From Archivesica marissinica (taxonomy: Eukaryota; Mollusca; Bivalvia; Venerida; Vesicomyidae), in contig CM026403.1 of NCBI GenBank assembly GCA_014843695.1, positions 3,596,150 to 3,660,149 on the forward strand: a stretch of 64,000 bases of DNA. Direction: 5' to 3'. The notes under the pieces are model-generated. The model saw only the letters and a list, made by a program, of their open reading frames with translations. It was not told where the DNA came from and made no database searches. This document shows, one piece after another, positions 42,056 through 54,726 of the stretch (position 1 is its first letter; each line of letters starts with the position of its first letter). The translations under genes were made by a program, and so were the position numbers.

Positions 42056-45000
42056 GATTCAACAATTCCCTGGGGATCATGCCCCCAGGCCTATCCACCA
42101 TCAACGTTCTTGGGTGCAACATTTCCCTGAAGGATCATGCCCTCAGGCCCACCAACCACTAACGTTCTTGGGTTCAACATTTCCCTGAAGGATCATGCCC
42201 CCAGGCCTATCCACCATCAACGTTCTTGGGTTCAACATTTCCCTGAAGGATCATGCCCCCAGGCCTATCCACCACCAACATTCTTGGGTTCAACATTTCA
42301 CTGAAGGATCATGCCCTCAGGCCCACCAACCATCAATGTTCTTGGGTTCAACATTTCCCTGAAGGATCATGCCCCCAGGCCTATCCACCATCAACGTTCT
42401 TGGGTTCAACATTTCCCTGAAGGATCATGCCCTCAGGCCCACCAACCACTAACGTTCTTGGGTTCAACATTTCACTGAAGGATCATGCCCTCAGGCCCAC
42501 CAACCACTAACGTTCTTGGGTGCAACATTTCCCTGGGGGATCATGCCCTCAGGCCCACCAACCATCAATGTTCTTGGGTGCAACATTTCCCCAGGGGATC
42601 ATGTCCCCAGGCCCACCAACCATCAACGTTCTTGGGTTCAATATTTCCCTGGGGATCGTGCCCTCAGGCCCACCAACCATCAATGTTCTTGGGTTCAACA
42701 TTTCCCTGGGGATCGTGCCCTCAGGCCCACCAACCATCACTGTTCTTGGGTGCAACATTTCCCTGGGGATCGTGCCCTCAGGCCCACCAACCATCAATGT
42801 TCTTGGGTGCAACATTTCCCTGAAGGATCATGCCCTCAGGCCCACCAACCACTAACGTTCTTGGGTTCAACATTTCCCTGAAGGATCATGCCCCCAGGCC
42901 TATCCACCATCAACGTTCTTGGGTTCAACATTTCCCTGAAGGATCATGCCCCCAGGCCTATCCACCACCAACATTCTTGGGTTCAACATTTCACTGAAGG
43001 ATCATGCCCTCAGGCCCACCAACCATCAATGTTCTTGGGTTCAACATTTCCCTGAAGGATCATGCCCCCAGGCCTATCCACCATCAACGTTCTTGGGTTC
43101 AACATTTCCCTGAAGGATCATGCCCTCAGGCCCACCAACCACTAACGTTCTTGAGTTCAACATTTCACTGAAGGATCATGCCCTCAGGCCCACCAACCAC
43201 TAACGTTCTTGGGTGCAACATTTCCCTGGGGGATCATGCCCTCAGGCCCACCAACCATCAATGTTCTTGGGTGCAACATTTCCCCAGGGGATCATGTCCC
43301 CAGGCCCACCAACCATCAACGTTCTTGGGTTCAATATTTCCCTGGGGATCGTGCCCTCAGGCCCACCAACCATCAATGTTCTTGGGTTCAACATTTCCCT
43401 GGGGATCGTGCCCTCAGGCCCACCAACCATCACTGTTCTTGGGTGCAACATTTCCCTGGGGATCGTGCCCTCAGGCCCACCAACCATCAATGTTCTTGGG
43501 TGCAACATTTCCCTGAAGGATCATGCCCTCAGGCCCACCAACCACTAACGTTCTTGGGTTCAACATTTCCCTGAAGGATCATGCCCCCAGGCCTATCCAC
43601 CACCAACATTCTTGGGTTCAACATTTCACTGAAGGATCATGCCCTCAGGCCCACCAACCATCAATGTTCTTGGGTTCAACATTTCCCTGAAGGATCATGC
43701 CCCCAGGCCTATCCACCACCAACGTTCTTGGGTTCAACATTTCCCTGAAGGATCATGCCCTCAGGCCCACCAACCACTAACGTTCTTGGGTTCAACATTT
43801 CCCTGAATGATCATGCCCTCAGGCCCACCAACCACTAACGTTCTTGGGTTCAACATTTCCCTGAAGGATCATGCCCTCAGGCCCACCAACCACTAACGTT
43901 CTTGGGTTCAACATTTCCCTGAAGGATCATGCCCTCAGGCCCACCAACCACTAACGTTCTTGGGTTCAACATTTCCCTGAAGGATCATGCCCCCAGGCCT
44001 ATCCACCACCAACATTCTTGGGTTCAACATTTCCCTGAAGGATCATGCCCTCAGGCCCACCAACCATCAACGTTCTTGGGTTCAACATTTCCCTGAGGGA
44101 TCATGCCCCCAGGCCCATCCACCAACGTTCTTGAGTTCAACATTTCCCCAGGGGATCATGTCCCCAGGCCCACCAACCACCAACGTTCTTGGGTGCAACA
44201 TTTCCCTGGGGGATCATGCCCTCAGGCCCACCAACCATCAATGTTCTTGGGTGCAACATTTCCCCAGGGGATCATGTCCCCAGGCCCACCAACCATCAAC
44301 GTTCTTGGGTTCAATATTTCCCTGGGGATCGTGCCCTCAGGCCCACCAACCATCAATGTTCTTGGGTTCAACATGTCCCTGGGGGATCATGCCCTAGGCC
44401 TACCAACCATCAATGTTCTTGGATTCAACATTTCCCTGAGGGATCGTGCCCCTAGGCCCACCAACCATCAACGTTCTTGGGTGCAACATTTCCCTGGGGA
44501 TCATGCCCCCATGCACACCAACCATCAATGTTCTTGGGTGCAACATTTCCCTGGGGATCATGCCCCCAGGCCTATCCACCACCAACGTTCTTGGGTGCAA
44601 CATTTCCCTGAGGATCATGCCCTCAGGCCCACCAACCATCAATGTTCTTGGGTGCAGCATTTCCCTGGGAGATCATGCCCTAGGCCTACCAACCATCAAT
44701 GTTCTTGGATTCAACATTTCCCTGAGGGATCGTGCCCCTAGGCCCACCAACCATCAACGTTCTTGGGTGCAACATTTCCCTGAGGGATCGTGCCCCTAGG
44801 CCCACCAACCATCAACGTTCTTGGGTGCAACATTTCCCTGGGGATCATGCCCCCAGGCCTATCCACCACCAACGTTCTTGGGTTCAACATTTCCCCGGGG
44901 GATCGTGCCCCTATGCCCACCATCCACCAACGTTCTTGTGTGCAACATTTCCCTGAGGATCATGCCCTCAGGTCCACCAACTATCAATGTTCTTGGGTTC

Positions 45001-48000
45001 AACATTTCCCTGGGAGATCATGCCCTAGGCCCACCAACCATCAATGTTCTTCGATTCAACATTTCCCTGAGGGATCGTGCCCCTAGGCCCACCAACCATC
45101 AACGTTCTTGGGTTCAACATTTCCCTGAGGGATCGTGCCCCTAGGCCCACCAACCATCAACGTTCTTGGGTTCAACATTTCCCTGGGAGATCGTGCCCTC
45201 AGGCCCACCAACCATCAATGTTCTTGGGTGCAACATTTCCCTGGGGATCATGCCCCCATGCACACCAACCATCAATGTTCTTGGGTGCAACATTTCCCTG
45301 GGGATCATGCCCCCAGGCCTATCCACCACCAACCTTCTTGGGTTCAACATTTCCCCGGGGGATCGTGCCCCTAGGCCCACCATCCACCAACGTTCTTGTG
45401 TGCAACATTTCCCTGGGAGATCATGCCCTCAGGCCCACCAACCATCAATGTTCTTGGGTTCAACATGTCCCCGGGGGATCGTGCCCCTAGGCCCACCATC
45501 CACCAACGTTCTTGGGTGCAACATTTCCCTGAGGCTCAGGCCCACCAACTATCAATGTTCTTGGGTTCAACATTTCCCTGGGAGATCATGCCCTAGGCCC
45601 ACCAACCATCAATGTTCTTGGATTCAACATTTCCCTGAGGGATCGTGCCCCTAGGCCCACCAACCATCAACGTTCTTGGGTTCAACATTTCCCTGAGGGA
45701 TCGTGCCCCTAGGCCCACCAACCATCAACGTTCTTGGGTTCAACATTTCCCTGGGAGATCGTGCCCTCAGGCCCATCAACCATCAATGTTCTTGGGTTCA
45801 ACATTTCCCTGAGGGATCGTGCCCCTAGGCCCATCAACCATCAATGTTCTTGGGTTCAACATTTCCCTGAGGGATCGTGCCCCTAGGCCCACCAACCATC
45901 AACGTTCTTGGGTTCAACATTTCCCTGGGAGATCGTGCCCTCAGGCCCACCAACCATCAATGTTCTTGGGTTCAACATTTCCCTGAGGGATCGTGCCCCT
46001 AGGCCCATCAACCATCAATGTTCTTGGGTTCAACATGTCCCTGGGGGATCATGCCCTAGGCCTACCAACCATCAATGTTCTTGGATTCAACATTTCCCTG
46101 AGGGATCGTGCCCCTAGGCCCACCAACCATCAACGTTCTTGGGTGCAACATTTCCCTGGGGATCATGCCCCCAGGCCTATCCACCACCAACGTTCTTGGG
46201 TTCAACATTTCCCCGGGGGATCGTGCCCCTAGGCCCACCATCCACCAACGTTCTTGGGTGCAACATTTCCCTGAGGATCATGCCCTCAGGCCCACCAACT
46301 ATCAATGTTCTTGGGTTCAACATTTCCCTGGGAGATCATGCCCTAGGCCCACCAACCATCAATGTTCTTGGATTCAACATTTCCCTGAGGGATCGTGCCC
46401 CTAGGCCCACCAACCATCAACGTTCTTGGGTTCAACATTTCCCTGAGGGATCGTGCCCCTAGGCCCACCAACCATCAACGTTCTTGGGTTCAACATTTCC
46501 CTGGGAGATCGTGCCCTCAGGCCCACCAACCATCAATGTTCTTGGGTTCAACATTTCCCTTAGGGATCGTGCCCCTAGGCCCATCAACCATCAATGTTCT
46601 TGGGTTCAACATGTCCCTGGGGGATCGTGCCCCTAGGCCCACCAACCATCAACGTTCTTGGGTGCAACATTTCCCTGGGGATCATGCCCCCATGCACACC
46701 AACCATCAATGTTCTTGGGTGCAACATTTCCCTGGGGATCATGCCCCCAGGCCTATCCACCACCAACGTTCTTGGGTTCAACATTTCCCCGGGGGATCGT
46801 GCCCCTAGGCCCACCGTCCACCAACGTTCTTGTGTGCAACATTTCCCTGGGAGATCATGCCCTCAGGCCCACCAACCATCAATGTTCTTGGGTTCAACAT
46901 GTCCCCGGGGGATCGTGCCCCTAGGCCCACCATCCACCAACGTTCTTGGGTGCAACATTTCCCTGAGGATCATGCCCTCAGGCCCACCAACTATCAATGT
47001 TCTTGGGTTCAACATTTCCCTGGGAGATCATGCCCTAGGCCCACCAACCATCAATGTTCTTGGATTCAACATTTCCCTGAGGGATCGTGCCCCTAGGCCC
47101 ACCAACCATCAACGTTCTTGGGTTCAACATTTCCCTGAGGGATCGTGCCCCTAGGCCCACCAACCATCAACGTTCTTGGGTTCAACATTTCCCTGGGAGA
47201 TCGTGCCCTCAGGCCCACCAACCATCAATGTTCTTGGGTTCAACATTTCCCTGAGGGATCGTGCCCCTAGGCCCATCAACCATCAATGTTCTTGGGTTCA
47301 ACATGTCCCTGGGGGATCATGCCCTAGGCCTACCAACCATCAATGTTCTTGGATTCAACATTTCCCTGAGGGATCGTGCCCCTAGGCCCACCAACCATCA
47401 ACGTTCTTGGGTGCAACATTTCCCTGGGGATCATGCCCCCATGCACACCAACCATCAATGTTCTTGGGTGCAACATTTCCCTGGGGATCATGCCCCCAGG
47501 CCTATCCACCACCAACGTTCTTGGGTGCAACATTTCCCTGAGGATCATGCACTCAGGCCCACCAACCATCAATGTTCTTGGGTGCAGCATTTCCCTGGGA
47601 GATCATGCCCTAGGCCTACCAACCATCAATGTTCTTGGATTCAACATTTCCCTGAGGGATCGTGCCCCTAGGCCCACCAACCATCAACGTTCTTGGGTGC
47701 AACATTTCCCTGAGGGATCGTGCCCCTAGGCCCACCAACCATCAACGTTCTTGGGTGCAACATTTCCCTGGGGATCATGCCCCCAGGCCTATCCACCACC
47801 AACGTTCTTGGGTTCAACATTTCCCCGGGGGATCGTGCCCCTAGGCCCACCATCCACCAACGTTCTTGTGTGCAACATTTCCCTGGGAGATCATGCCCTC
47901 AGGCCCACCAACCATCAATGTTCTTGGGTTCAACATGTCCCCGGGGGATCGTGCCCCTAGGCCCACCATCCACCAACGTTCTTGGGTGCAACATTTCCCT

Positions 48001-49686
48001 GAGGATCATGCCCTCAGGTCCACCAACTATCACTGTTCTTGGGTTCAACATTTCCCTGGGAGATCATGCCCTAGGCCCACCAACCATCAATGTTCTTCGA
48101 TTCAACATTTCCCTGAGGGATCGTGCCCCTAGGCCCACCAACCATCAACGTTCTTGGGTTCAACATTTCCCTGAGGGATCGTGCCCCTAGGCCCACCAAC
48201 CATCAACGTTCTTGGGTTCAACATTTCCCTGGGAGATCGTGCCCTCAGGCCCACCAACCATCAATGTTCTTGGGTGCAACATTTCCCTGGGGATCATGCC
48301 CCCATGCACACCAACCATCAATGTTCTTGGGTGCAACATTTCCCTGGGGATCATGCCCCCAGGCCTATCCACCACCAACGTTCTTGGGTTCAACATTTCC
48401 CCGGGGGATCGTGCCCCTAGGCCCACCATCCACCAACGTTCTTGGGTGCAACATTTCCCTGAGGCTCAGGCCCACCAACTATCAATGTTCTTGGGTTCAA
48501 CATTTCCCTGGGAGATCATGCCCTAGGCCCACCAACCATCAATGTTCTTGGATTCAACATTTCCCTGAGGGATCGTGCCCCTAGGCCCACCAACCATCAA
48601 CGTTCTTGGGTTCAACATTTCCCTGAGGGATCGTGCCCCTAGGCCCACCAACCATCAACGTTCTTGGGTTCAACATTTCCCTGGGAGATCGTGCCCTCAG
48701 GCCCATCAACCATCAATGTTCTTGGGTTCAACATTTCCCTGAGGGATCGTGCCCCTAGGCCCATCAACCATCAATGTTCTTGGGTTCAACATGTCCCTGG
48801 GGGATCATGCCCTAGGCCTACCAACCATCAATGTTCTTGGATTCAACATTTCCCTGAGGGATCGTGCCCCTAGGCCCACCAACCATCAACGTTCTTGGGT
48901 GCAACAATTCCCTGGGGATCATGCCCCCATGCACACCAACCATCAATGTTCTTGGGTGCAACATTTCCCTGGGGATCATGCCCCCAGGCCTATCCACCAC
49001 CAACGTTCTTGGGTTCAACATTTCCCCGGGGGATCGTGCCCCTAGGCCCACCATCCACCAACGTTCTTGTGTGCAACATTTCCCTGGGAGATCATGCCCT
49101 CAGGCCCACCAACCATCAATGTTCTTTGGTTCAACATGTCCCCGGGGGATCGTGCCCCTAGGCCCACCATCCACCAACGTTCTTGGGTGCAACATTTCCC
49201 TGAGGATCATGCCCTCAGGCCCACCAACTATCAATGTTCTTGGGTTCAACATTTCCCTGGGAGATCATGCCCTAGGCCCACCAACCATCAATGTTCTTGG
49301 ATTCAACATTTCCCTGAGGGATCGTGCCCCTAGGCCCACCAACCATCAACGTTCTTGGGTTCAACATTTCCCTGAGGGATCGTGCCCCTAGGCCCACCAA
49401 CCATCAACGTTCTTGGGTTCAACATTTCCCTGGGAGATCGTGCCCTCAGGCCCACCAACCATCAATGTTCTTGGGTTCAACATTTCCCTGAGGGATCGTG
49501 CCCCTAGGCCCATCAACCATCAATGTTCTTGGGTTCAACATGTCCCTGGGGGATCATGCCCTCAGACCCACCAACCATCAATGTTCTTGGGTGCAACATT
49601 TCCCTGGGGGATCGTGCCCCTAGGCCCACCAACCATCAATGTTCTTGGGTTCAACATTTCCCTGGGGGATCATGCCTCCAGGTCTA
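42056..49686. repeat. 7.6-kb array of 57-58 bp units with higher-order structure
   Basis: About 132 copies of a GC-richer unit holding ATCATGCCCTCAGGCCCACC, AACCATCAATGTTCTTGGGT and TCAACATTTCCCTGAAGG. Variants include GGGGATCGTGCC, GGGAGATC, CTAGGCCC, CCAGGCCTATCCACCACC, GTGCAACATT and AACATGTCCC. Blocks are copied: 42485-42881 recurs at 43178-43574 (offset 693 bp), about 44.4-45.1 kb recurs at 47.3-48.0 kb (offset 2930), and 45.08-45.38 kb recurs at 48.12-48.43 kb (offset 3046). All long frames in it are repeat artefacts. Confidence 0.98.
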
Positions 49687-50019
49687 TTCGGTGCTCACTT
49701 TATTAGTCCGGCCTACAAATTCAAGATAGCTAGCTACGCGCCTGGTTTGCCTATTGGAAGGTATGCAAATTGAAACACAACATTGCTTGAGAAAATATGT
49801 CAAAGGACTCGTAACAATAGCTAAATTGTCTGCGTATCAGCCCATAGAGTTGACTGACCCTATTATTATCTGAAGTTAAGATGCTCTAATGAGGGACTGT
49901 CACATTTTTAATGCTCAAATAATATTGTTTAAATATTCTGTACGTATCAGAAATGAGATTAGACCTAAATTGACAATTCGGGAAATCTTCCTGGGAATCA
50001 CAAATAGAGATTGATTTCT
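49687..50019. other. Unique spacer
   Basis: Single-copy sequence between the array and a MITE. Nothing recognised. Confidence 0.5.
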
Positions 50020-50265
50020 TTAACTCTTTCACCGCCAATGTCGCATAAAAGCGACTTTGTAAAAAAGTAGAGAACCCGATCGGACAGAACAGAACATGCC
50101 GTCTGATCAGGCTATATGCTGATTGCTCTTCAGACAGTGGAGCTAAAGCACCTGTCCGAATAGCAAACAACATAGATCCTAATCAGACGCGGCGTTACGC
50201 CGCGGCTGATCTGGATCTATGTTGTTTGCACATGCTCTGAATTTATTCGGCGCTGAAAGAGTTAA
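50020..50265. mobile_element. TTAA-ended MITE, 246 bp (type 3)
   Basis: The left TTAACTCTTTCACCGCC and the reverse complement of the right, TTAACTCTTTCAGCGCC, form a 17-bp inverted repeat (one mismatch) including TTAA. The interior has CAAACAACATAGATCC, then CAGACGCGGCGTTACGCCGC and TGATCTGGATCTATGTTGTT, a long hairpin near the right end. The layout mirrors 12349-12595 in opposite orientation. Confidence 0.85.
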
Positions 50266-50437
50266 ACGTGTACGAGATTTAATTTAGCTTTGAAAATGAA
50301 AACTCGGATATGGGTGTGACAATTTTGAATCATTATACGATTCATTGTTTGTCACAATTAATAGAATCAATGATTCCACGTAGCACATCAATTTCATCGT
50401 CACAGTGTATACTACTAACGTGTCGTTTATTTGTTGT

Positions 50438-50733
50438 GTACAGACGGATCTGTAGCCCAGTGGTAAAGCGCTGGACTGGTAATCCAGGGATCGCAGGTTC
50501 GATCCCCCGTCTGACCCTAATAAAATTAACAGTCTTTCAGATGGGACGTTAAACCGAGGTCTCGTGTCGGTGCTTTACACCGTGCACGTAAAAGAACCAG
50601 AGGAGACTCTGTAATGGATCTCTGTCTGTATCATTGCACTATCCTCCAAAATCTAAAATGACTAATCTCTTCAGGAGGCGTCGCTCATATGGGCAACCGG
50701 TAGCGACGATAAATAAACGTAAAACACACACAC
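50438..50733 (+). mobile_element. Full-length tRNA-Thr-derived SINE (family B reference copy)
   Basis: The 296-bp element is flanked by the 11-bp direct repeat TTATTTGTTGT (50427-50437 and 50734-50744), a target-site duplication. The head has TGTAGCCCAGTGGTAAAGCG (A box) and GCAGGTTCGATCCCCCGTCT (B box). The arm CTGGACTGGTAATCCAG puts GGT, a threonine anticodon, in the loop. A body with CTAATCTCTTCAGGAGGCGT follows, and an AC-rich tail (AAACACACACAC). It is not a tRNA gene: the T stem cannot pair fully and a 200-bp body follows. Confidence 0.92.
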
Positions 50734-50744
50734 TTATTTGTTGT

Positions 50745-51482
50745 ACACATTTTGTTTCATAACACACACCGACATTATTTACTCTGTTACGTTTCTCGGT
50801 ATTCGTTACAGGCATCTCAGTATTTGCAGTAGCCAAAGCCGGGAATGTGTCTGCATCGTGTTGATATTGCTGCTAATGCATCGCGAGATCTCAGATCTGT
50901 CTGAACTTGTGGTATTGTTAAACCTGCACTGTGACCCTCGTATTTAAATTTGAATATTGTAAACTATTTTGTGTTTTCGCTTTGATTTTCAACCCTACTT
51001 CTTCGATGTCTTGTGGGTTTTTTGCTGTCTGCACTTTGTCTGTTATTTGACGTGTTATGTGTGTCTGGCTTACGTGACAGCTTCCTCTAACGCTAAATCT
51101 GCCTTTAATTGCAATATCTGTGGCAGTTCCTTAATGGAATCTGTCTCTACATTCCTCCCATTTTCGTACCGATAAAATTAGGATTCAGATGGTTGTGGAA
51201 ATGTTAATGCCATTTCTATATAATTTATCGCACAAAAGTAACTCCACAAAGATGCTATATATCATGTACTTAAAATAAGCCTGTATCAAATGGCATTCCT
51301 TTGAGTAATATCTAGTTTTAATTCCTTTGCATTACATCTCTGTTTTTCCTTTGCTATTCAAAGTGTTTATATTTTCCGTTGAAATATATTAATCCAATTA
51401 ATATTAGCGTTTATGATCTAGATTGTGTAAATACGAGTGCGTATATAGATGTATACTATATTTTGTATTACATAAATAGACA
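50745..51482. other. Unique AT-rich sequence, no feature recognised
   Basis: Short open frames here (for example 50969-51175) have no recognisable motifs. Confidence 0.5.
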
Positions 51483-51650
51483 TAGCCTGTGTGCCAGTCT
51501 GTCGATATTTCACTTTTTAACTTCTGGCAAAATGATATGATCAGAAACTCAATACGCCCCAATTAATAGACTCGGTGCTAAAATATATGTATTTGACTGA
51601 CCAGGCTAGATATATCGACGCCTGTTCCCAGCTAACGGAGACATGCTATC
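51483..51650 (-). mobile_element. Dispersed repeat family F, copy 2 (inverted)
   Basis: On the minus strand: AGCTGGGAACAGGCGTCGAT, CTATTAATTGGGGCGTATTG, AGTTTCTGATCATATCATTT, then TCGACAGACTGGCACACAGG. Same order as copies 1 and 3. Confidence 0.8.
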
Positions 51651-51764
51651 GCATATATATCTGACCGCTAACTATTATTCATACAATATAAACATTGCAG
51701 CTAGCTAAATTTCACAGTATCTCGAGCTTAGGACGATGCATATCATAAATATCTAAGCACAACT

Positions 51765-51985
51765 ACAGGACGCAGTCTTCTGCACCAATGCAATCCGGGT
51801 TCGATCCTCGGACCGGGAAGTATGTGAGATGGTACGGTTGTCGCCAGATAGGACATGTGAGTTTTCTCCGGGTACTCCGGTTTCCTTCCACACGAATTAC
51901 CACATATACGCTTTCATCCGCGCCAACGAAAGTGATTAATATAAGTTGTTAGAACTTGCTTCGCAATCGTTGTAAAAATAAATAA
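51765..51985 (+). mobile_element. SINE with a B box and a TCCGGGTACTCCGG block (family J)
   Basis: The tRNA-like segment ends in ATCCGGGTTCGATCCTCGGA. TCTCCGGGTACTCCGGTTTC follows, a block I recall from SINEs in several animal groups (memory, not checked). The 3' end, AGTGATTAATATAAGTTGTT then CTTCGCAATCGTTGTAAAAA, is shared with family C, suggesting that families C and J use a common tail. Confidence 0.65.
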
Positions 51986-52039
51986 AGTTTCAAATAAAAT
52001 CTTCTGCGAAAAGTATGATTGGTCATATACATGCAGTCT

Positions 52040-52250
52040 CGATATAACGACACAATCCAGGGATCGCATGTTCGATCCCCCGCATGACCCTAATAATATT
52101 AACAGTCTTTCAGATGGGACTTAAAACCGAGGTCTCGTCTTTGCTTTACACTATGCACGTCAAAGAACCAGAGGAGACTCTGGAATTGGTCTAGAGATGT
52201 CTGTATCATTGCACTATCCTCCAAAAATCTAAAATGACTAATCTCACAGG
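52040..52250 (+). mobile_element. SINE family B, partial copy
   Basis: It keeps the B-box side (CCAGGGATCGCATGTTCGAT) and the body to AAATGACTAATCTCACAGGA, and lacks the A-box half and the 3' end. Confidence 0.8.
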
Positions 52251-53141
52251 AGCTCTTACTGCTAAACTGATCAACAAACTCAACCACTCAAACAATGTGT
52301 CTGCCGGTGTGCATAACGTTTATTTCTTACCCCCTTCGTGGGGTCATTTTCCTACGAGGGACTTTTACGAGTGGGTCTATATTTTACAGAGGGGAGTTGC
52401 TATCAAGCTCAAATTGATAGCCTGTTCATTCCTATTAGATGTATGGTGTATATACAATAAGGAAGTCAATTTATTTATAGAGACTTCAATTTCATAACTA
52501 ATAAGTAACCGTTTTCAACCTTACTAACTTTCGAAGAGTTTATACATTTATAATTTAGAATTTTTGTTCGTTACAATTAAGCACATCAAATACTTCATAT
52601 ATGTACACAGATAATTACTGCCATTCACTAGATAGTTATTATGCAACATCTATATTACTCGTCTGCGAAATATGATGACAGGAGATTAGTGTCACGCAAT
52701 ATAAACATTAATTGTTCGTTCTGTTGCAAATTTGGATACATAATAAACGTGTCGACCAGGCGTCTGCCACAGGGATGTACGCCACGGGCATTCTAGGTCC
52801 ATGAAGATTCAAAATTCACCCATTGGCTGCCCAACCTGGATGGGTGGGTGTTTCATAATGCACCCATTGGCTACCCAATCTGGTTAGGTATGCGTTCGAA
52901 TCCAGCACTAGCTTATATACCCCGATATTCTGGTTGCATTACGCTAATCCAGAATCTGAAACAGGTTAAATAAATAAGAATTAAACTTTTCGTAAAATTG
53001 TGAATTGGATCTTTTAATTATAGCCGACCCGCCCCGGTACCTAACGCCAAGCGAATTCCCCAACAACAATACACTACAACACTACAAAATAAGCCGGGTC
53101 GGCAAATGGCGGAGAATTGAATCACAGCCTGATCCCGGAAA
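52251..53141. other. Spacer upstream of the gypsy element
   Basis: It may contain the remains of a left LTR or leader of the gypsy element, but I find no direct repeat of it downstream of the element. A small duplication (CACCCATTGGCT with CCCAA) lies near 52816-52882. Confidence 0.4.
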
Positions 53142-54715
53142 GTGACAGACAATCCACCTATGATTGGGACTCAAGTTAGAACCAGGTCACCCACACCGTC
53201 ACACACAGCAACCCATCCAACATCAGCGGCACCCACCACATCTGCGACAATCGTCACCACATCTGCGGCACCCACCACATCACTGCCATCCACACCATCA
53301 GCGGCACCCAGCACATCTGCCAAAACCGCCACCACATCTGCGGCACCCACCACATCACCGGCATCCACACCATCAGCGGCACCCAGCACATCTGCGAAAA
53401 CCGTCACCACATCTGCGGCACCCACCACATCACTGGCATCCACACCATCAGCGGCCCCCACCACATCACTGCCATCCACACCATCAGCGGCACCCAGCAT
53501 ATCTGCGAAAACCGTCACCACATCTGCGGCACCCACCACATCACTGGCATACACTACACCTGCGGCATCCAGCACTTCTGCGACGGCGGTTTCTACACAC
53601 AACAGAACAATGGCAAGAGGTATACGTTTTCCTAAATGTCCCCAATGAGTGCATACGGCCAAATGATTGACTTCAGAAATTTAACGTTTATTGCGCCATG
53701 CACAAATTCTCTGAGGCTGACAAGCTTGCCTCGATACAAATGTACTTCGGGTCACCACAGCTTCAGTGGAATAATACTTTGTGTTTGGCAGAGCAATCAT
53801 CTTGGCCCGCTTTTGAAACGGCATTCAAAAATCGTTATATGCAATATGATCATATCAATGAAACCAAACAACAGATTAACGAGTCTGCAGTAGAATTTAT
53901 CACAAGATTCCAAACAGTTGCCATTCCCTTAAACTTGAGAGAAGACCAAATCATTCCCTATTTATTGGCAAATGTACTGCCCCAGTTACGGTCAGAAATA
54001 CTCAGAGCAAACCCACAAACAATTAAATCATTCATCTCGGCAGCCCAGCTGGCCGAACGCATCCAAAAAGTCTCACCATGTCAAAATATTAATGCAATGT
54101 CCGTCCTTCAATCTGAGATCGACGAACATAAAATTCAAATGGACTCGTCACTAGAAAAGTGTCAAAGCCTATTTACAAATGCTGCATGCAAAGTTTAATG
54201 AAACAACACACAGTGTCCAGGCTATTGACACACGCATGCCATATATACCATTACAATATCAGAGGCATCGCAACAACCCAATCAGACAGCAAAACCATAT
54301 GTATATACACCAGAAGGTCAATTCTATCCCCGTCCAGTTTATAACCCCCTGCAACAGACAAATCGACACTTTAACAGAAATGCACGCTTCGGGTTCCCTC
54401 AAAACTCTAATAGACAGAGCCTGAATTACAGGCCAGAGTTCAAACATGATCAAGAGCACCAACCACAACAGGACACTTACACTTGTTACACATGTGGAGG
54501 TCACGGTCATGCACAGTGGCAATGTCCCACACAACACGTGCAATGCAAGTCGTGCGGTAAAATGAACCACCACGAAAGTATCTGTTTCTCAAAACAGAGA
54601 CACCATAATCAGCACAATCGCACACCGACCAATAGCAATCACTGCCTTCTAAAGGTCCAGAGACACCTTTCGAAAGGCCGAAGTCCGAACATGCACCAAC
54701 TATTCGTAATATAAA
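53142..54715 (+). pseudogene. Ty3/gypsy gag region, frameshifted
   Basis: 53142-53640 encodes a low-complexity N-terminal stretch of alternating SAAPTTS and STPSAAPSTSAK repeats (coding minisatellite). It is followed by a gag capsid-like segment (best seen at 53698-54198: LQWNN, WPAFETAFKNRY, then LREDQIIPYLLANVLPQLR). The reading frame shifts at least twice between about 53630 and 53700 and again after 54198. In a third frame at about 54475-54600 are two CCHC zinc knuckles, CYTCGGHGHAQWQC and CKSCGKMNHHESIC. The gag gene is dead as assembled. Confidence 0.85.
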
Positions 54716-54726
54716 TTTTGCAACTG

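Noticed and set aside
42485..49729. Dozens of frames of 60-212 codons in the 57-58 bp array
   Set aside because: All are repeat echoes; many overlap on both strands and none has a domain.
50438..50530. tRNA-Thr gene
   Set aside because: A and B boxes and a GGT anticodon are present, but the T stem does not pair properly, a 200-bp SINE body follows and target duplications flank the whole unit.
52234..52497. 87-codon frame on the plus strand
   Set aside because: It begins inside the 3' part of a SINE copy, has no recognisable domain and no splice or promoter support.
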